In this document: in pieces, positions 30,090 to 39,526 of the stretch | Numbering within the stretch: the stretch's first letter is position 1 | Layout of the letters: each line of letters opens with the position of its first letter | DNA from: an uncultured Pelagibacteraceae bacterium | GTDB taxonomy: Bacteria; Pseudomonadota; Alphaproteobacteria; Pelagibacterales; Pelagibacteraceae | Assembly (NCBI GenBank): GCA_902525355.1 | Contig: CABZGO010000006.1 | Span: forward strand, 1-64,000 | Direction: 5' to 3' | Length of the DNA stretch: 64,000 nucleotides | Translations under genes and position numbers: made by a program | The notes under the pieces: generated by a model | The model's input: only the letters and a program-made list of their open reading frames with translations | What the model was told of the DNA's origin: nothing | Database searches by the model: none

Positions 30090-30706
30090 TTAGATATGTT
30101 TTTATCATTCAAGCCTACCATCGCTTTTCCTGGAGCAAAAGTATAATCATTATCATCCATTAATTTTCCATTTTTTAAATTATATAATTTCCAATTAAAT
30201 TTAATATTGCTATTTTGTTTTTTTCCTAATTTTAAAATTGTTAATTCAATTTTTCTAGGTTTCCCTCCAGAAGACCCTTCAAAAGACCTAGTTTCTCCCT
30301 CTTTCCAAATTCCCAAGGGAAATTTACATCCATTTTCAATTATTCTACCACCACGTCTACTATCCCAAATTCTTCCTATGCATTGTCCATCGTTAGTTAT
30401 AGTAAATAGCTGGGTTTTGAGACCACTTTGCCCTTTTCTTGTTCTTTTATAAACTTTTATTTTTTCTCCAGTTTCTGGATGATACCAATCTTCAGGACCT
30501 ATAATTTCCTTTTTTTTCTTTTCGCCAAATATCAAATTAGCTTTTGTAAATTTAATTTCTGTATCATTTCTAATTTTTCCACCTGTGAAAAGCTCTAAAG
30601 GTATAAATCTTTCAAAGGCCTGAGAGAATTGAGTTGATAAAACTAATATTAATAAACTATAAAAAAGTTTTTTCATTAAAATATAGACTTTAAATATTTT
30701 TTCCAA
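30086..30706 (-). CDS. secreted hypothetical protein (likely start at internal Met, 30673)
   Basis: MKKLFYSLLILVLSTQFSQA signal peptide; 4-nt overlap with paralogue B; no recognised family. Confidence 0.6.
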   Translation of the reverse strand: MEKIFKVYILMKKLFYSLLILVLSTQFSQAFERFIPLELFTGGKIRNDTEIKFTKANLIFGEKKKKEIIGPEDWYHPETGEKIKVYKRTRKGQSGLKTQLFTITNDGQCIGRIWDSRRGGRIIENGCKFPLGIWKEGETRSFEGSSGGKPRKIELTILKLGKKQNSNIKFNWKLYNLKNGKLMDDNDYTFAPGKAMVGLNDKNISK

Positions 30707-31188
30707 TTTTCTTGGTACCTAATAGCATTTTGTTTTACTGCTTCAATTTCATCATCAGTTAACTGACGAATAATCTTTCCAGGTGATCCCATTACTAAAG
30801 AATTGTCGGGAATTTCTTTATTTTCTGTAATTAATGATTTAGCTCCAATGATACAATTTTTTCCAATTTTTGCTTTATTGAGAACTACAGCTCCAATACC
30901 AATTAAAGAATTGTCATCAATCGTGCAGCCATGCAGCATTACTAAATGACCTATGGTTACATTCTTCCCAATTATTAATGGGTAACCTGGGTCAGTATGC
31001 AAAACACTTCCGTCTTGAACATTTGACCCCTCTCCTAAATGAATATTTTCTATATCACCTCTTAATGTTGCATTAAACCAGACACTAGAGTTTTTTTCTA
31101 ATGTTACATCACCAATTATAACAGCGTTTGGCGCTACCCAATTTTCGCCAAGGTTTTTTGGTTTTTTATCTTTTAAATCGTAAAACAT
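30676..31188 (-). CDS. gamma carbonic anhydrase-like hexapeptide-repeat protein (YrdA family)
   Basis: WVAPNAVIIGDVTLEKNSSVWFNATLRGDIENIHLGEGSNVQDGSVLH, IGHLVMLHGC. Confidence 0.92.
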   Translation of the reverse strand: MFYDLKDKKPKNLGENWVAPNAVIIGDVTLEKNSSVWFNATLRGDIENIHLGEGSNVQDGSVLHTDPGYPLIIGKNVTIGHLVMLHGCTIDDNSLIGIGAVVLNKAKIGKNCIIGAKSLITENKEIPDNSLVMGSPGKIIRQLTDDEIEAVKQNAIRYQENWKKYLKSIF

Positions 31189-31208
31189 AAATTATATAGT
31201 CTTTTAAC

Positions 31209-31763
31209 ATGGCATTAACTAAAACACCAATATGTGACTTCGGCAAAAAAGCTGACAACTTTGAACTCAAATCTATAGATAATAAAATAATTTCCTTGAA
31301 TGATGCAAGGGGTGAAAATGGAACACTAATAATGTTTATCTGTAATCACTGTCCATATGTTTTGGCTGTTATAAAAAATGTTGTAGAAGACTGTAAAGAG
31401 TTAGAAAATGATGGAATTAAATCTATTGCAATAATGTCAAATGACCCCAGTAGATATGAAGAAGATTCATTTGATAACATGATTAAATTTTCAAAAAATA
31501 ATGATTTTAATTTTCCATATTTAATAGATGAAACTCAAGAGGTGGCTAAAATTTATGGTGCAGTCTGCACTCCAGATTTTTTTGGTTATAATAAAAATCT
31601 TGAACTTCAATACAGAGGTAGAATTAGAGAATTAAAAAATTTAAAACCTATTCAGACTGGTGATAGTGAACTTAAAAATGCTATGAAAATGATTGCAAAA
31701 ACTGACAATGGTCCAAATGAACAATTTCCTAGTATGGGCTGTAGTATTAAATGGTTTAAATAA
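31209..31763 (+). CDS. thioredoxin-like/redoxin family protein
   Basis: TLIMFICNHCPYVLAVIKN, IAIMSNDPSRYEEDSFDNM, YGAVCTPDFFGY. Confidence 0.87.
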   Translation: MALTKTPICDFGKKADNFELKSIDNKIISLNDARGENGTLIMFICNHCPYVLAVIKNVVEDCKELENDGIKSIAIMSNDPSRYEEDSFDNMIKFSKNNDFNFPYLIDETQEVAKIYGAVCTPDFFGYNKNLELQYRGRIRELKNLKPIQTGDSELKNAMKMIAKTDNGPNEQFPSMGCSIKWFK

Positions 31764-31766
31764 TTA

Positions 31767-32849
31767 ATGTATTTAATAATAACTAGAACTTTTCCTCCTG
31801 AATTAGGAGGTATGCAAAATCTCATGTGGGGATTAACAAGGTCTCTTTCAAAACTAAATCTTATAAAGGTTTTTGCAGATTATCATGAAAATCATGAGGA
31901 GTTTGATAGGTCAGTTTCATTTTCAATTGAAAGAGTAAGTGGAATGAAGCTTATTAGAAAATATAGAAAATCTTATTTAATTAATGATTATCTTGAACAA
32001 AATAATAATGTTGAGTGTATTATTGCTGATCATTGGAAAAGTTTAGAACTAATTAAAACAATTAAAAAAAAAATCTGTTTAATTCATTCTAAGGAAATCA
32101 ATCATCCAAAAAGTTCTATATTAAATAAGAAAGTTTTATCAGTTTTAAATAATGTGGATCATATTGTTGCTAATTCAAATTTTACAAAAAATTTGGCTGT
32201 TGATCTAGGAGTAGATGAAAAAAAAATTGTTGTTATAAACCCAGGGATTGATCCTGTAGTTGAAGTTCCAAAAAAATATTTAGATGAAGCTGAAGAAATA
32301 TTAAAAGGTAAGAAAAATAGACTAATTACGGTGTCAAGATTTGATAAAAGAAAAAATCATGAAAAAGTAATTATGGCTATTAGAAACCTTAAAGAAATTT
32401 ATCCAGATATAATTTATACATGTGTAGGATATGGTGATGAGGAAGAGAAATTAAAAAAATTAGTTATAGAACTTAATCTTAATGATCAAGTAACTTTTCT
32501 TAAAGATATACCAATAAATTTAAAGAATGCTCTAGTAGCTAAATCAAATATTTTTGTAATGCCATCGATAATTCACAAAAAATCTGTAGAAGGTTTTGGT
32601 ATAGCTTATGTTGAAGCTGCCCAATATGGCATACCATCTATAGGAGGTAAAGATGGAGGAGCTTCGGATGCAATAATTCATGAAAAAACTGGTTTAATAT
32701 GCGATGGTAACAAACTAGAGGAAATTTACTCAAGTATAGACTCTCTTTTTAAAGAAAATAAATATGTAGAATTCGGCAGAGAAGCAAAAAATAATTCTGT
32801 AAACTTTCTCTGGGATAAGGCAATTGAAAAATATAAAAGAATCCTATAA
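31767..32849 (+). CDS. glycosyltransferase family 4 protein
   Basis: RTFPPELGGMQNLMWGLT, VSRFDKRKNHEKVIMAI, EGFGIAYVEAAQYGIPSIGG. Confidence 0.92.
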   Translation: MYLIITRTFPPELGGMQNLMWGLTRSLSKLNLIKVFADYHENHEEFDRSVSFSIERVSGMKLIRKYRKSYLINDYLEQNNNVECIIADHWKSLELIKTIKKKICLIHSKEINHPKSSILNKKVLSVLNNVDHIVANSNFTKNLAVDLGVDEKKIVVINPGIDPVVEVPKKYLDEAEEILKGKKNRLITVSRFDKRKNHEKVIMAIRNLKEIYPDIIYTCVGYGDEEEKLKKLVIELNLNDQVTFLKDIPINLKNALVAKSNIFVMPSIIHKKSVEGFGIAYVEAAQYGIPSIGGKDGGASDAIIHEKTGLICDGNKLEEIYSSIDSLFKENKYVEFGREAKNNSVNFLWDKAIEKYKRIL

Positions 32850-32858
32850 AATTTATTT

Positions 32859-33281
32859 GTGATAGATAAATTTAATAATGTTTGGTATTTACTTATATTT
32901 CTAGTCCATTTTATTGGTATTGGAGCTTACGCTTATCAAACAATTTTTCAAACTAGAAAATTTTGCACAAAGTTTGAAATTGATGATTCAGCATTTACAA
33001 TTGTTAGATTTGTTGGAGCAATGTTTTTAGGTCAATTAATTATGGCTCTTTATATATTATTTTTAAGAAGGAATGGTGTTGTTGCAGCTGGGTCCTTTTT
33101 TAATTTAGTTTTTCTAACAAATCTGTGTATTTATCTTGTAAATTCATATTCAATATTGATTGATAAAACTGGCATAAAATCACCCGAGAGAGCCAGAGAA
33201 GGAATCATAGCTCCATTGTTTTTTTCAGCAACCAGCGCAATTTTATGTTATGGGCTTGCTGATAAGATTTACGGATATTAA
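32859..33281 (+). CDS. hypothetical membrane protein (GTG start)
   Basis: 140 aa, about four TM segments, same strand and close to the upstream gene. Confidence 0.6.
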   Translation: MIDKFNNVWYLLIFLVHFIGIGAYAYQTIFQTRKFCTKFEIDDSAFTIVRFVGAMFLGQLIMALYILFLRRNGVVAAGSFFNLVFLTNLCIYLVNSYSILIDKTGIKSPERAREGIIAPLFFSATSAILCYGLADKIYGY

Positions 33282-33287
33282 TCAAAT

Positions 33288-34781
33288 TTATTTTTTTAAA
33301 CTTTTAAATAATTGCCAGCATACAATACTCAATGTAAGTATTAATATTATAAGTGTTAAAGGTCTACCCCATAAAAATTCCCATGATCCGTTGCTTAACA
33401 ATAAAGATCTTCTTAAATTCTCTTCCATTAAACCTCCAAGTACAAATGCGAGTATTAAAGGTGGCATTGGGAAATCATAAAGCCGCATAAAAGTTGCAAC
33501 AACTGCAATTCCAATCATTAAATAAATATCAAAATTATTAAATGACATTACGTAAATTCCTGTAATTGAAAAAAATAATATTAAAGGAATTAAGTAATTT
33601 TTTGGAACTGCTAAAATTCTTGCTATATATGGAATAAGAGGAAGATTTAATATTAATAATATAACCATACCTATATACATTGACATTATTATTGACCAAA
33701 ATATCTCTGGATTTGTCATATATAATCTTGGACCTGGTTGAACTCCAAAACCTAATAGTGCGCCCAACATGACTGCAGTAGTACCACTTCCTGGTATACC
33801 TAACGTTAACATGGGAACAAATGAGCCTGAGCATGCTGCATTATTTGCAGTTTCGGGAGCTGACAAACCATTTACACTTCCTTTACCAAATTTTTCTTTT
33901 TCTTCATCGTTAACTACATTTCTTTCCATTCCATAAGCTAAGAAAGATGCAATTGTTGCACCAGCGCCCGGTAATACACCAATTAAAAAACCTATTATTG
34001 ATGATCTAGGAATTGTTTTATACATTTTTGATCTTTCTTCTTTGTTAATTTTAATCGAACCAAGTTCTGTTAATGAAACTTGTTTAGCTGCGCTAGTTGG
34101 ATCATTTCTTTTTAATATAATTGTAAGTGCTTCACTCATTGCAAATGTTGCCATAACAATAAGAACAAAGCTAATTCCATCTGTTAAATTCATGTTATTA
34201 AATGTAAATCTGGTAATATCTGATAAGCTATCTTGACCAACAGATGCTAGCATTAAACCAAGTACTACCATCATCATAGCCTTTAAAAACTGTCCCTTAG
34301 AAGAAAACGCAGCTATAGCAGTCAGACCTAAAATCATTAACGCGAAATAATCAGGAGATCTAAAAGATAAGCTTACTTTAGATAAACTTGGAGCCATAAA
34401 TAATAAATATATTGCTGACAACGTACCACCAGCAAATGAACTCCAGGCGGCTATGGCTAAAGCTTTCCCTGCCTTTCCTTGTTGAGCCATTGGGTAACCA
34501 TCAAATGATGTTGCTACAGTTCCTGGAACACCAGGTGCGTTTAACAGTATTGATGATGTAGAACCTCCAAATACTGCACCATAGTAAACTCCTGCCATTA
34601 AAATTAAACCAGTTGCTGGATCAAAACCATAAGTAATTGGTATCATTAAAGCTATCGCTGTCATTGGACCAAGTCCAGGTAACATTCCAATAATTGTTCC
34701 AAAAAAACAACCAATCATTACCATTAAAATATTTTGAAGAGTAAGAGCTGTTGTTAAACCAATTAGTATCCCTTCAATCAT
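33288..34781 (-). CDS. tctA: tripartite tricarboxylate transporter large permease TctA
   Basis: GTIIGMLPGLGPMTAIALMIPITYGFDPATGLILMAGVYYGAVFGGSTSSILLNAPG. Confidence 0.97.
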   Translation of the reverse strand: MIEGILIGLTTALTLQNILMVMIGCFFGTIIGMLPGLGPMTAIALMIPITYGFDPATGLILMAGVYYGAVFGGSTSSILLNAPGVPGTVATSFDGYPMAQQGKAGKALAIAAWSSFAGGTLSAIYLLFMAPSLSKVSLSFRSPDYFALMILGLTAIAAFSSKGQFLKAMMMVVLGLMLASVGQDSLSDITRFTFNNMNLTDGISFVLIVMATFAMSEALTIILKRNDPTSAAKQVSLTELGSIKINKEERSKMYKTIPRSSIIGFLIGVLPGAGATIASFLAYGMERNVVNDEEKEKFGKGSVNGLSAPETANNAACSGSFVPMLTLGIPGSGTTAVMLGALLGFGVQPGPRLYMTNPEIFWSIIMSMYIGMVILLILNLPLIPYIARILAVPKNYLIPLILFFSITGIYVMSFNNFDIYLMIGIAVVATFMRLYDFPMPPLILAFVLGGLMEENLRRSLLLSNGSWEFLWGRPLTLIILILTLSIVCWQLFKSLKK

Positions 34782-35248
34782 CCCATTACTCCAATTGATT
34801 GTAGAAATGGATCTCTTAGATAAATATCAAGAACACCATGAAGCAAATACATAAACGCAGCTACAAAAGGGAAAGACAATAAAAACATTAAAAACCATCT
34901 TCTCTCTCCTAAAAAATAATATGATGAGAACAAAAATAATGATGTAGTTAAAAAATAACCAACTTTTAAAATTGTAGCACCATAAATTATCGCAATAACA
35001 ATAAGTAGCGCTGTCTTTTTATATTCTAAAGTTTTATGCTGAACTTTTATTGTATTTGGATCTGGTAAAATTAGTTTTAATCCTGAAAAAAAAAGGCCTG
35101 CATAACCTAGATAAATTGGAAATGTTCTTGCATTAAAGGGAGCATTTTCATCGAATGCAAAAACTTGAATTTGATAAGCTGTGTATAAATAAAATGCGGA
35201 AAATATAAAAAAGAGCAGTGATATAACTTTTGTAGTATTTATATTCAC
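34778..35248 (-). CDS. tctB: tripartite tricarboxylate transporter small permease TctB (GTG start)
   Basis: Four-TM protein between tctC and tctA; 4-nt overlap with tctA. Confidence 0.85.
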   Translation of the reverse strand: MNINTTKVISLLFFIFSAFYLYTAYQIQVFAFDENAPFNARTFPIYLGYAGLFFSGLKLILPDPNTIKVQHKTLEYKKTALLIVIAIIYGATILKVGYFLTTSLFLFSSYYFLGERRWFLMFLLSFPFVAAFMYLLHGVLDIYLRDPFLQSIGVMG

Positions 35249-35254
35249 TGCTCT
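35212..35254 (-). promoter_or_regulatory. 10-bp inverted repeat enclosing the tctB GTG start codon
   Basis: AGAGCAGTGA (35212-35221) / TCACTGCTCT (35245-35254). On the minus strand the 5' arm reads AGAGCAGTGA and contains the GTG at 35248-35246. Confidence 0.5.
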
Positions 35255-35275
35255 AATATTTAATAATCGTTAAGA

Positions 35276-36256
35276 TTATATAACTCCTAATTTCTTCATA
35301 AGAGCCGTCATTTCTTCAGTTTGTTTTTCTAAAAAAGAGACAAACTTACCCTCTGGATTGTAAATATTAACCCATGCATTTCTTGCTCTAACAGCCTCCC
35401 ATTCAGAAGTCTTTTGTACATCGCCTAACATTTTTGCAATTTTAGATTTATCCGCATTGCTCATTCCTGGAGGTCCAAAGAAACCTCTCCAGTTAACAAA
35501 TTGTACATCATAACCCTGTTCTTTAAGAGTTGGTGCATCTGGAGCATCAGAAACTCTTGACGGAGCTGTAATACCAATAATTCTTACTTGGTCTCTTGCA
35601 CCCATTAGTTCACCTAAACCAGTTGAGATAATTTGTGTTTCTCCAGATAATAGTCCGGCTAAAGCTTTTCCACCAGCGTCATAAGGAATATAAGCAACAT
35701 CATTTGGATTAGCACCAGCAGCTTGGAAAGCTAAAGCACCAATTAAATGGTCCATACTACCTCTTACTGATCCGCCAGCCATTTTAATAGAGCTTGCATC
35801 TTTTTTATACGCATCAACTACATCTTTGAAATTTTTATAAGGTGAATTTTTAGCAACTGCTATCGCACCGTAATCACCAATAACGCCAGCTATTGGCACA
35901 ACATCTTTGTATGATAATGTTCCACTTCCACTTACATAACCTTTATGTCTTGTAATTGATCTTAAAACTAATGGTGTTGATTGAACTAATACTGTATTAG
36001 CAGGCTTATTATTAATCATATAAGCTAATGCTTTTCCACCACCACCACCTGACATATTTTCAAATGATGCACTTTTTAACATTCCGGCTTTTGTTAAAGC
36101 TTCTCCAGTACCTCTAGCAGTTCCATCCCAACCACCACCAGCACCACCACCAATTACAAAGTGCAATTTATCAATTGCTATTGAACTAGTTGTTGTTGCT
36201 GAAAGTATAAGAATTGCAGAGAATAAAACTGAAATTATAGATTTAATTAGTTTCAT
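35276..36256 (-). CDS. tctC: tripartite tricarboxylate transporter substrate-binding protein TctC
   Basis: Signal peptide; FVIGGGAGGGWDGTARGTGEAL, AGGSVRGSMDHLIGALAFQAAGA, YDAGGKALAGLLSGE. Confidence 0.93.
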   Translation of the reverse strand: MKLIKSIISVLFSAILILSATTTSSIAIDKLHFVIGGGAGGGWDGTARGTGEALTKAGMLKSASFENMSGGGGGKALAYMINNKPANTVLVQSTPLVLRSITRHKGYVSGSGTLSYKDVVPIAGVIGDYGAIAVAKNSPYKNFKDVVDAYKKDASSIKMAGGSVRGSMDHLIGALAFQAAGANPNDVAYIPYDAGGKALAGLLSGETQIISTGLGELMGARDQVRIIGITAPSRVSDAPDAPTLKEQGYDVQFVNWRGFFGPPGMSNADKSKIAKMLGDVQKTSEWEAVRARNAWVNIYNPEGKFVSFLEKQTEEMTALMKKLGVI

Positions 36257-36344
36257 TATTTTTTCTCCTATTATAATTATAATTAGTTATTAAACATAAA
36301 TTAAAATTCAGTGTCAATGAGGATTTATTATTTAAATATTAAAC

Positions 36345-37427
36345 GTGATTCCATTTAAAAGATTATTAAATGAGCTTAACATTAGTTATAAGGCTTTAAT
36401 CATAGGGGTAATAGGAGGTTATATTGGAACTCTGATTAGTCTTCCTTTACCATGGTTACTTGGTGCTTTAGGTTTAAATCTTTGCATTGCTTTCACCAAT
36501 TTTAAAATTAAATTTTCAACAAAATTACTTAATCCAGTTTTTCTAATGGTTGGTATTATTTTAGGCGGAACGTTGAATGTATCTTTATTATATAAAATTC
36601 ATTTATGGATATTCTCATCTATGGCTATGATTGTTTGTACTGTAGTCAGCACTGTTTTAGCAGGATATTATTTTATTAAAGTTTGTAAATTTGATAAGTT
36701 TATTGCTACACTTGCTGCACTACCTGGGGCATTTGTCCCAATAGCTGGAGCACTTTTAGAGTATGGAAAAAAAGAAAATCATAAACAAGTTTTAATTCCT
36801 CAGGCTACAAGAGTCATTTTTATTGTAAGTTTTGTGCCTATATTATTTATTAGCAAGTTAGGATTTTCTGAAATAGCAGGATACAATTATGAAAATATTT
36901 ACGATCTAAGATATTTTTTAGAAATTATTTTTTTAATAGTTATTTGTTATTTATTTTCTAAATTGCTCAAAAAATTTAATATCCCTTCACCTATACTTGT
37001 TGGTGCAATGGCCTTATCTGGCTTATTTTATACTTTTGAAATTGTTAACTCTAGATTCCCAGATACGGTAATAAATATAGCTTTTATTTTTTTGGGCACT
37101 GCTCTTGGAAGTAGATTAAATGGATTAAAACTTAAAGAATTATTTTTTTATATTTTTCATGGAATAATTGTTTGTTCTATTTTAGTTATTGTTGCGATGA
37201 TTACAGCTTACTTTCTTCAATATTTAGGATTTGATTTTATTCCAACTTTTTTGAGTTTTGCTCCAGGAGGAATTCATGAAATGGTTGTGATTAGCGTTGC
37301 ATATAATATTGATCCTATTTTTGTAAGTTATCATCATTTTTTAAGAATATTAATAATTGTAGCTTTTTTACCATTTTTGCTAAAAAAATTTGGGAACAAC
37401 TCTAATAAAAATACAAAGTTCAAATAA
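36345..37427 (+). CDS. AbrB family transmembrane protein (GTG start)
   Basis: LPLPWLLGALGLN, GIILGGTLN, LPGAFVPIAGALLEYGKK, SFAPGGIHEMVVISVAYNIDPIFVSYHHFLRIL. Confidence 0.87.
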   Translation: MIPFKRLLNELNISYKALIIGVIGGYIGTLISLPLPWLLGALGLNLCIAFTNFKIKFSTKLLNPVFLMVGIILGGTLNVSLLYKIHLWIFSSMAMIVCTVVSTVLAGYYFIKVCKFDKFIATLAALPGAFVPIAGALLEYGKKENHKQVLIPQATRVIFIVSFVPILFISKLGFSEIAGYNYENIYDLRYFLEIIFLIVICYLFSKLLKKFNIPSPILVGAMALSGLFYTFEIVNSRFPDTVINIAFIFLGTALGSRLNGLKLKELFFYIFHGIIVCSILVIVAMITAYFLQYLGFDFIPTFLSFAPGGIHEMVVISVAYNIDPIFVSYHHFLRILIIVAFLPFLLKKFGNNSNKNTKFK

Positions 37428-38163
37428 AATCAAATATTAATTTTGTACTGCTGACAAGAATTAAACCATAGATAATGTTATAAAACAAATTTTCCTCTAT
37501 AATTTTAAGCAATTGATAACCAATAAATATTCCAATTAAAGCCAATGGAAAAAGTGAGACAGATTGAAATAAGGTATCAAAATTCATCATTGATAGATAA
37601 ATATACAAAGGTAGCTTTATTAAGTTAACACAACTAAAAAAGATAATTCTCGTTCCTACATATATTTCTTTTTTTAACCTTAATGGAAGTAAATAAAGAC
37701 TAGTGGGTGTTCCACCAGCATGCACACAAAAACTAGAAAATCCTGCAATAGATGAACAAATTGCACCCTTCAAAAAATTTTGGTTGGCTGGAACTGTTTT
37801 TTCTTTTTTAAACAAGAAGTATTGCCCAGCAAATATAAATCCCATTATTCCAACTATTAATTTAAGTAAATCCTCAGAAAAATGATTGAATGTTAAGGAA
37901 CCAATTACAATCCCTATTGCCGCAAACGGTATAATTACTCTCAATATACTAAAATTAAACTCTCTTCTAAATCTGTAAACAGCAATCATGTCTGAAAAAA
38001 TTAAAATAGGTAGAATAATTGCTAATGCCTGCTGTAATGGCATTACAACTGTCATCAATGGGACTGATATTAATGATATAGAACCACCTAAACCTGATTT
38101 TGCAATACCATACAAAATAATTGCTGGAACTACACTTATGAAAAAAAGGAAATTGATTTCCAT
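37420..38163 (-). CDS. TauE/SafE family permease
   Basis: GIAKSGLGGSISLISVPLMTVVMP; repeated TM halves. Confidence 0.87.
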   Translation of the reverse strand: MEINFLFFISVVPAIILYGIAKSGLGGSISLISVPLMTVVMPLQQALAIILPILIFSDMIAVYRFRREFNFSILRVIIPFAAIGIVIGSLTFNHFSEDLLKLIVGIMGFIFAGQYFLFKKEKTVPANQNFLKGAICSSIAGFSSFCVHAGGTPTSLYLLPLRLKKEIYVGTRIIFFSCVNLIKLPLYIYLSMMNFDTLFQSVSLFPLALIGIFIGYQLLKIIEENLFYNIIYGLILVSSTKLIFDFI

Positions 38164-39104
38164 TAATTTAAAGATTTTATAAAATATTCAAATACTTTTT
38201 CTGGAGATAATTTATTTAAGTCTGTTACTTGAATTGCTTTAAAATTTTCTCTCTCTATACTTACTTTGTAAGCAGTAGTATGAGAGCCGAATAAAGCTAA
38301 ACCATTAGAATCCAAGTGTGCTGCTATATGTGCAGGTCCAGTGTCATTTGCTACAACGAAAGAACTGTCTTTTATTAATGTAGCAAGCTCAGAAATATCT
38401 AAAGATCTATTTTCTTTTAAAATTGAAATCGCATTAATTTCTTTTGTCATATTAATTTCATCAGGACCTGGAGCTACAATAATTTTATATTCATCTTTAA
38501 ATTTATTCTTAATTAAATCTATAAGTTTATTATAATTAGGCCATTTTTTAATCTGTAAATGTGGAGAGCAAAAAGGAAATAAAATTATATATTTATTTAA
38601 ATCAAATTTTTTTTTTATATTTTCAATATTGGAACAAGCCCACTTAAAATTAGGAAACATAGTGTTTTTAGTATTAACTCCAGATGTTTCTAATTGATGT
38701 TTAAATCTGTCTAAAACGGGATTTTTATCAAATTCATCCTTGGATTTATATTTTGGCAAAGTGGTTTCAGAAGACGACCAAACAAGATTACTAGCATTTG
38801 GGAACAATATTTTCTTATAGAAATTTGAACGAGAAGAATTTTGTAAATCAAAAACTTTTATAAATTTATATTTTTTTAATTTGCGCATGAGATTGAATAA
38901 ATAAATCAGATTAAATTTTGATAATCTCTTATCCAAAATTATGTCCTCTAAATATGGATTTTTTTTGAAAAGATCAATGTAAGGCTTTGATGTTAATAAA
39001 TAGACTTTATCATCTTTGTGAAAATCAGAAATATCTTGAATTGCACCGCTCGCTTGGGCTATATCACCTAAAGATCCATGTTTAATTATAAGAATATTAG
39101 ACAT
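38163..39104 (-). CDS. glycosyltransferase family 9 (heptosyltransferase-like)
   Basis: ILIIKHGSLGDIAQASGAIQDI, DLQNSSRS, VVANDTGPAHIAAHLDSNGLALFGSHT. Confidence 0.92.
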   Translation of the reverse strand: MSNILIIKHGSLGDIAQASGAIQDISDFHKDDKVYLLTSKPYIDLFKKNPYLEDIILDKRLSKFNLIYLFNLMRKLKKYKFIKVFDLQNSSRSNFYKKILFPNASNLVWSSSETTLPKYKSKDEFDKNPVLDRFKHQLETSGVNTKNTMFPNFKWACSNIENIKKKFDLNKYIILFPFCSPHLQIKKWPNYNKLIDLIKNKFKDEYKIIVAPGPDEINMTKEINAISILKENRSLDISELATLIKDSSFVVANDTGPAHIAAHLDSNGLALFGSHTTAYKVSIERENFKAIQVTDLNKLSPEKVFEYFIKSLN

Positions 39105-39136
39105 ATTTTTAACAACTTAACACACTATGTTTATAT

Positions 39137-39526
39137 ATGAATAAAATTTTAGTTGAAGTATCTGTAGGTGAACTTTTAGATAAAATCTCAATTTTAGAAA
39201 TCAAAAAAGAAAAAATTAAAGACTCAGATAAATTAATATTTATTAATGATGAATATCTAGTTTTAACAAAACAATTAGATGAAAACATAACTTTAAAAGA
39301 TGAATTAAAAAAACTTTATGAAGAATTAAAGGCAATAAATGCAAAACTTTGGGATATTGAAGATAAAAAAAGAATGTGTGAAAAAGATAGTGATTTTGGT
39401 GAAAATTTTATAAAACTATCAAGAGATGTTCATTTTCTAAATGATGATAGAGCAAAAATTAAATTAGCAATAAACAATAAAACTGGTTCAAAGATAAAAG
39501 AGATTAAACAATACACAAACTATTAA
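39137..39526 (+). CDS. DUF6165-like protein
   Basis: MNKILVEVSVGELLDKISILEIKKEKI ... AKLWDIEDKKRMCEKDSDFGENFIKLSRDVHFLNDDRAKIKLAIN; family name from memory of this short conserved pattern. Confidence 0.7.
   Translation: MNKILVEVSVGELLDKISILEIKKEKIKDSDKLIFINDEYLVLTKQLDENITLKDELKKLYEELKAINAKLWDIEDKKRMCEKDSDFGENFIKLSRDVHFLNDDRAKIKLAINNKTGSKIKEIKQYTNY

Noticed and set aside
33538-33834. Minus-strand 98-aa ORF in tctA
   Set aside because: Alternate frame within a strongly conserved permease
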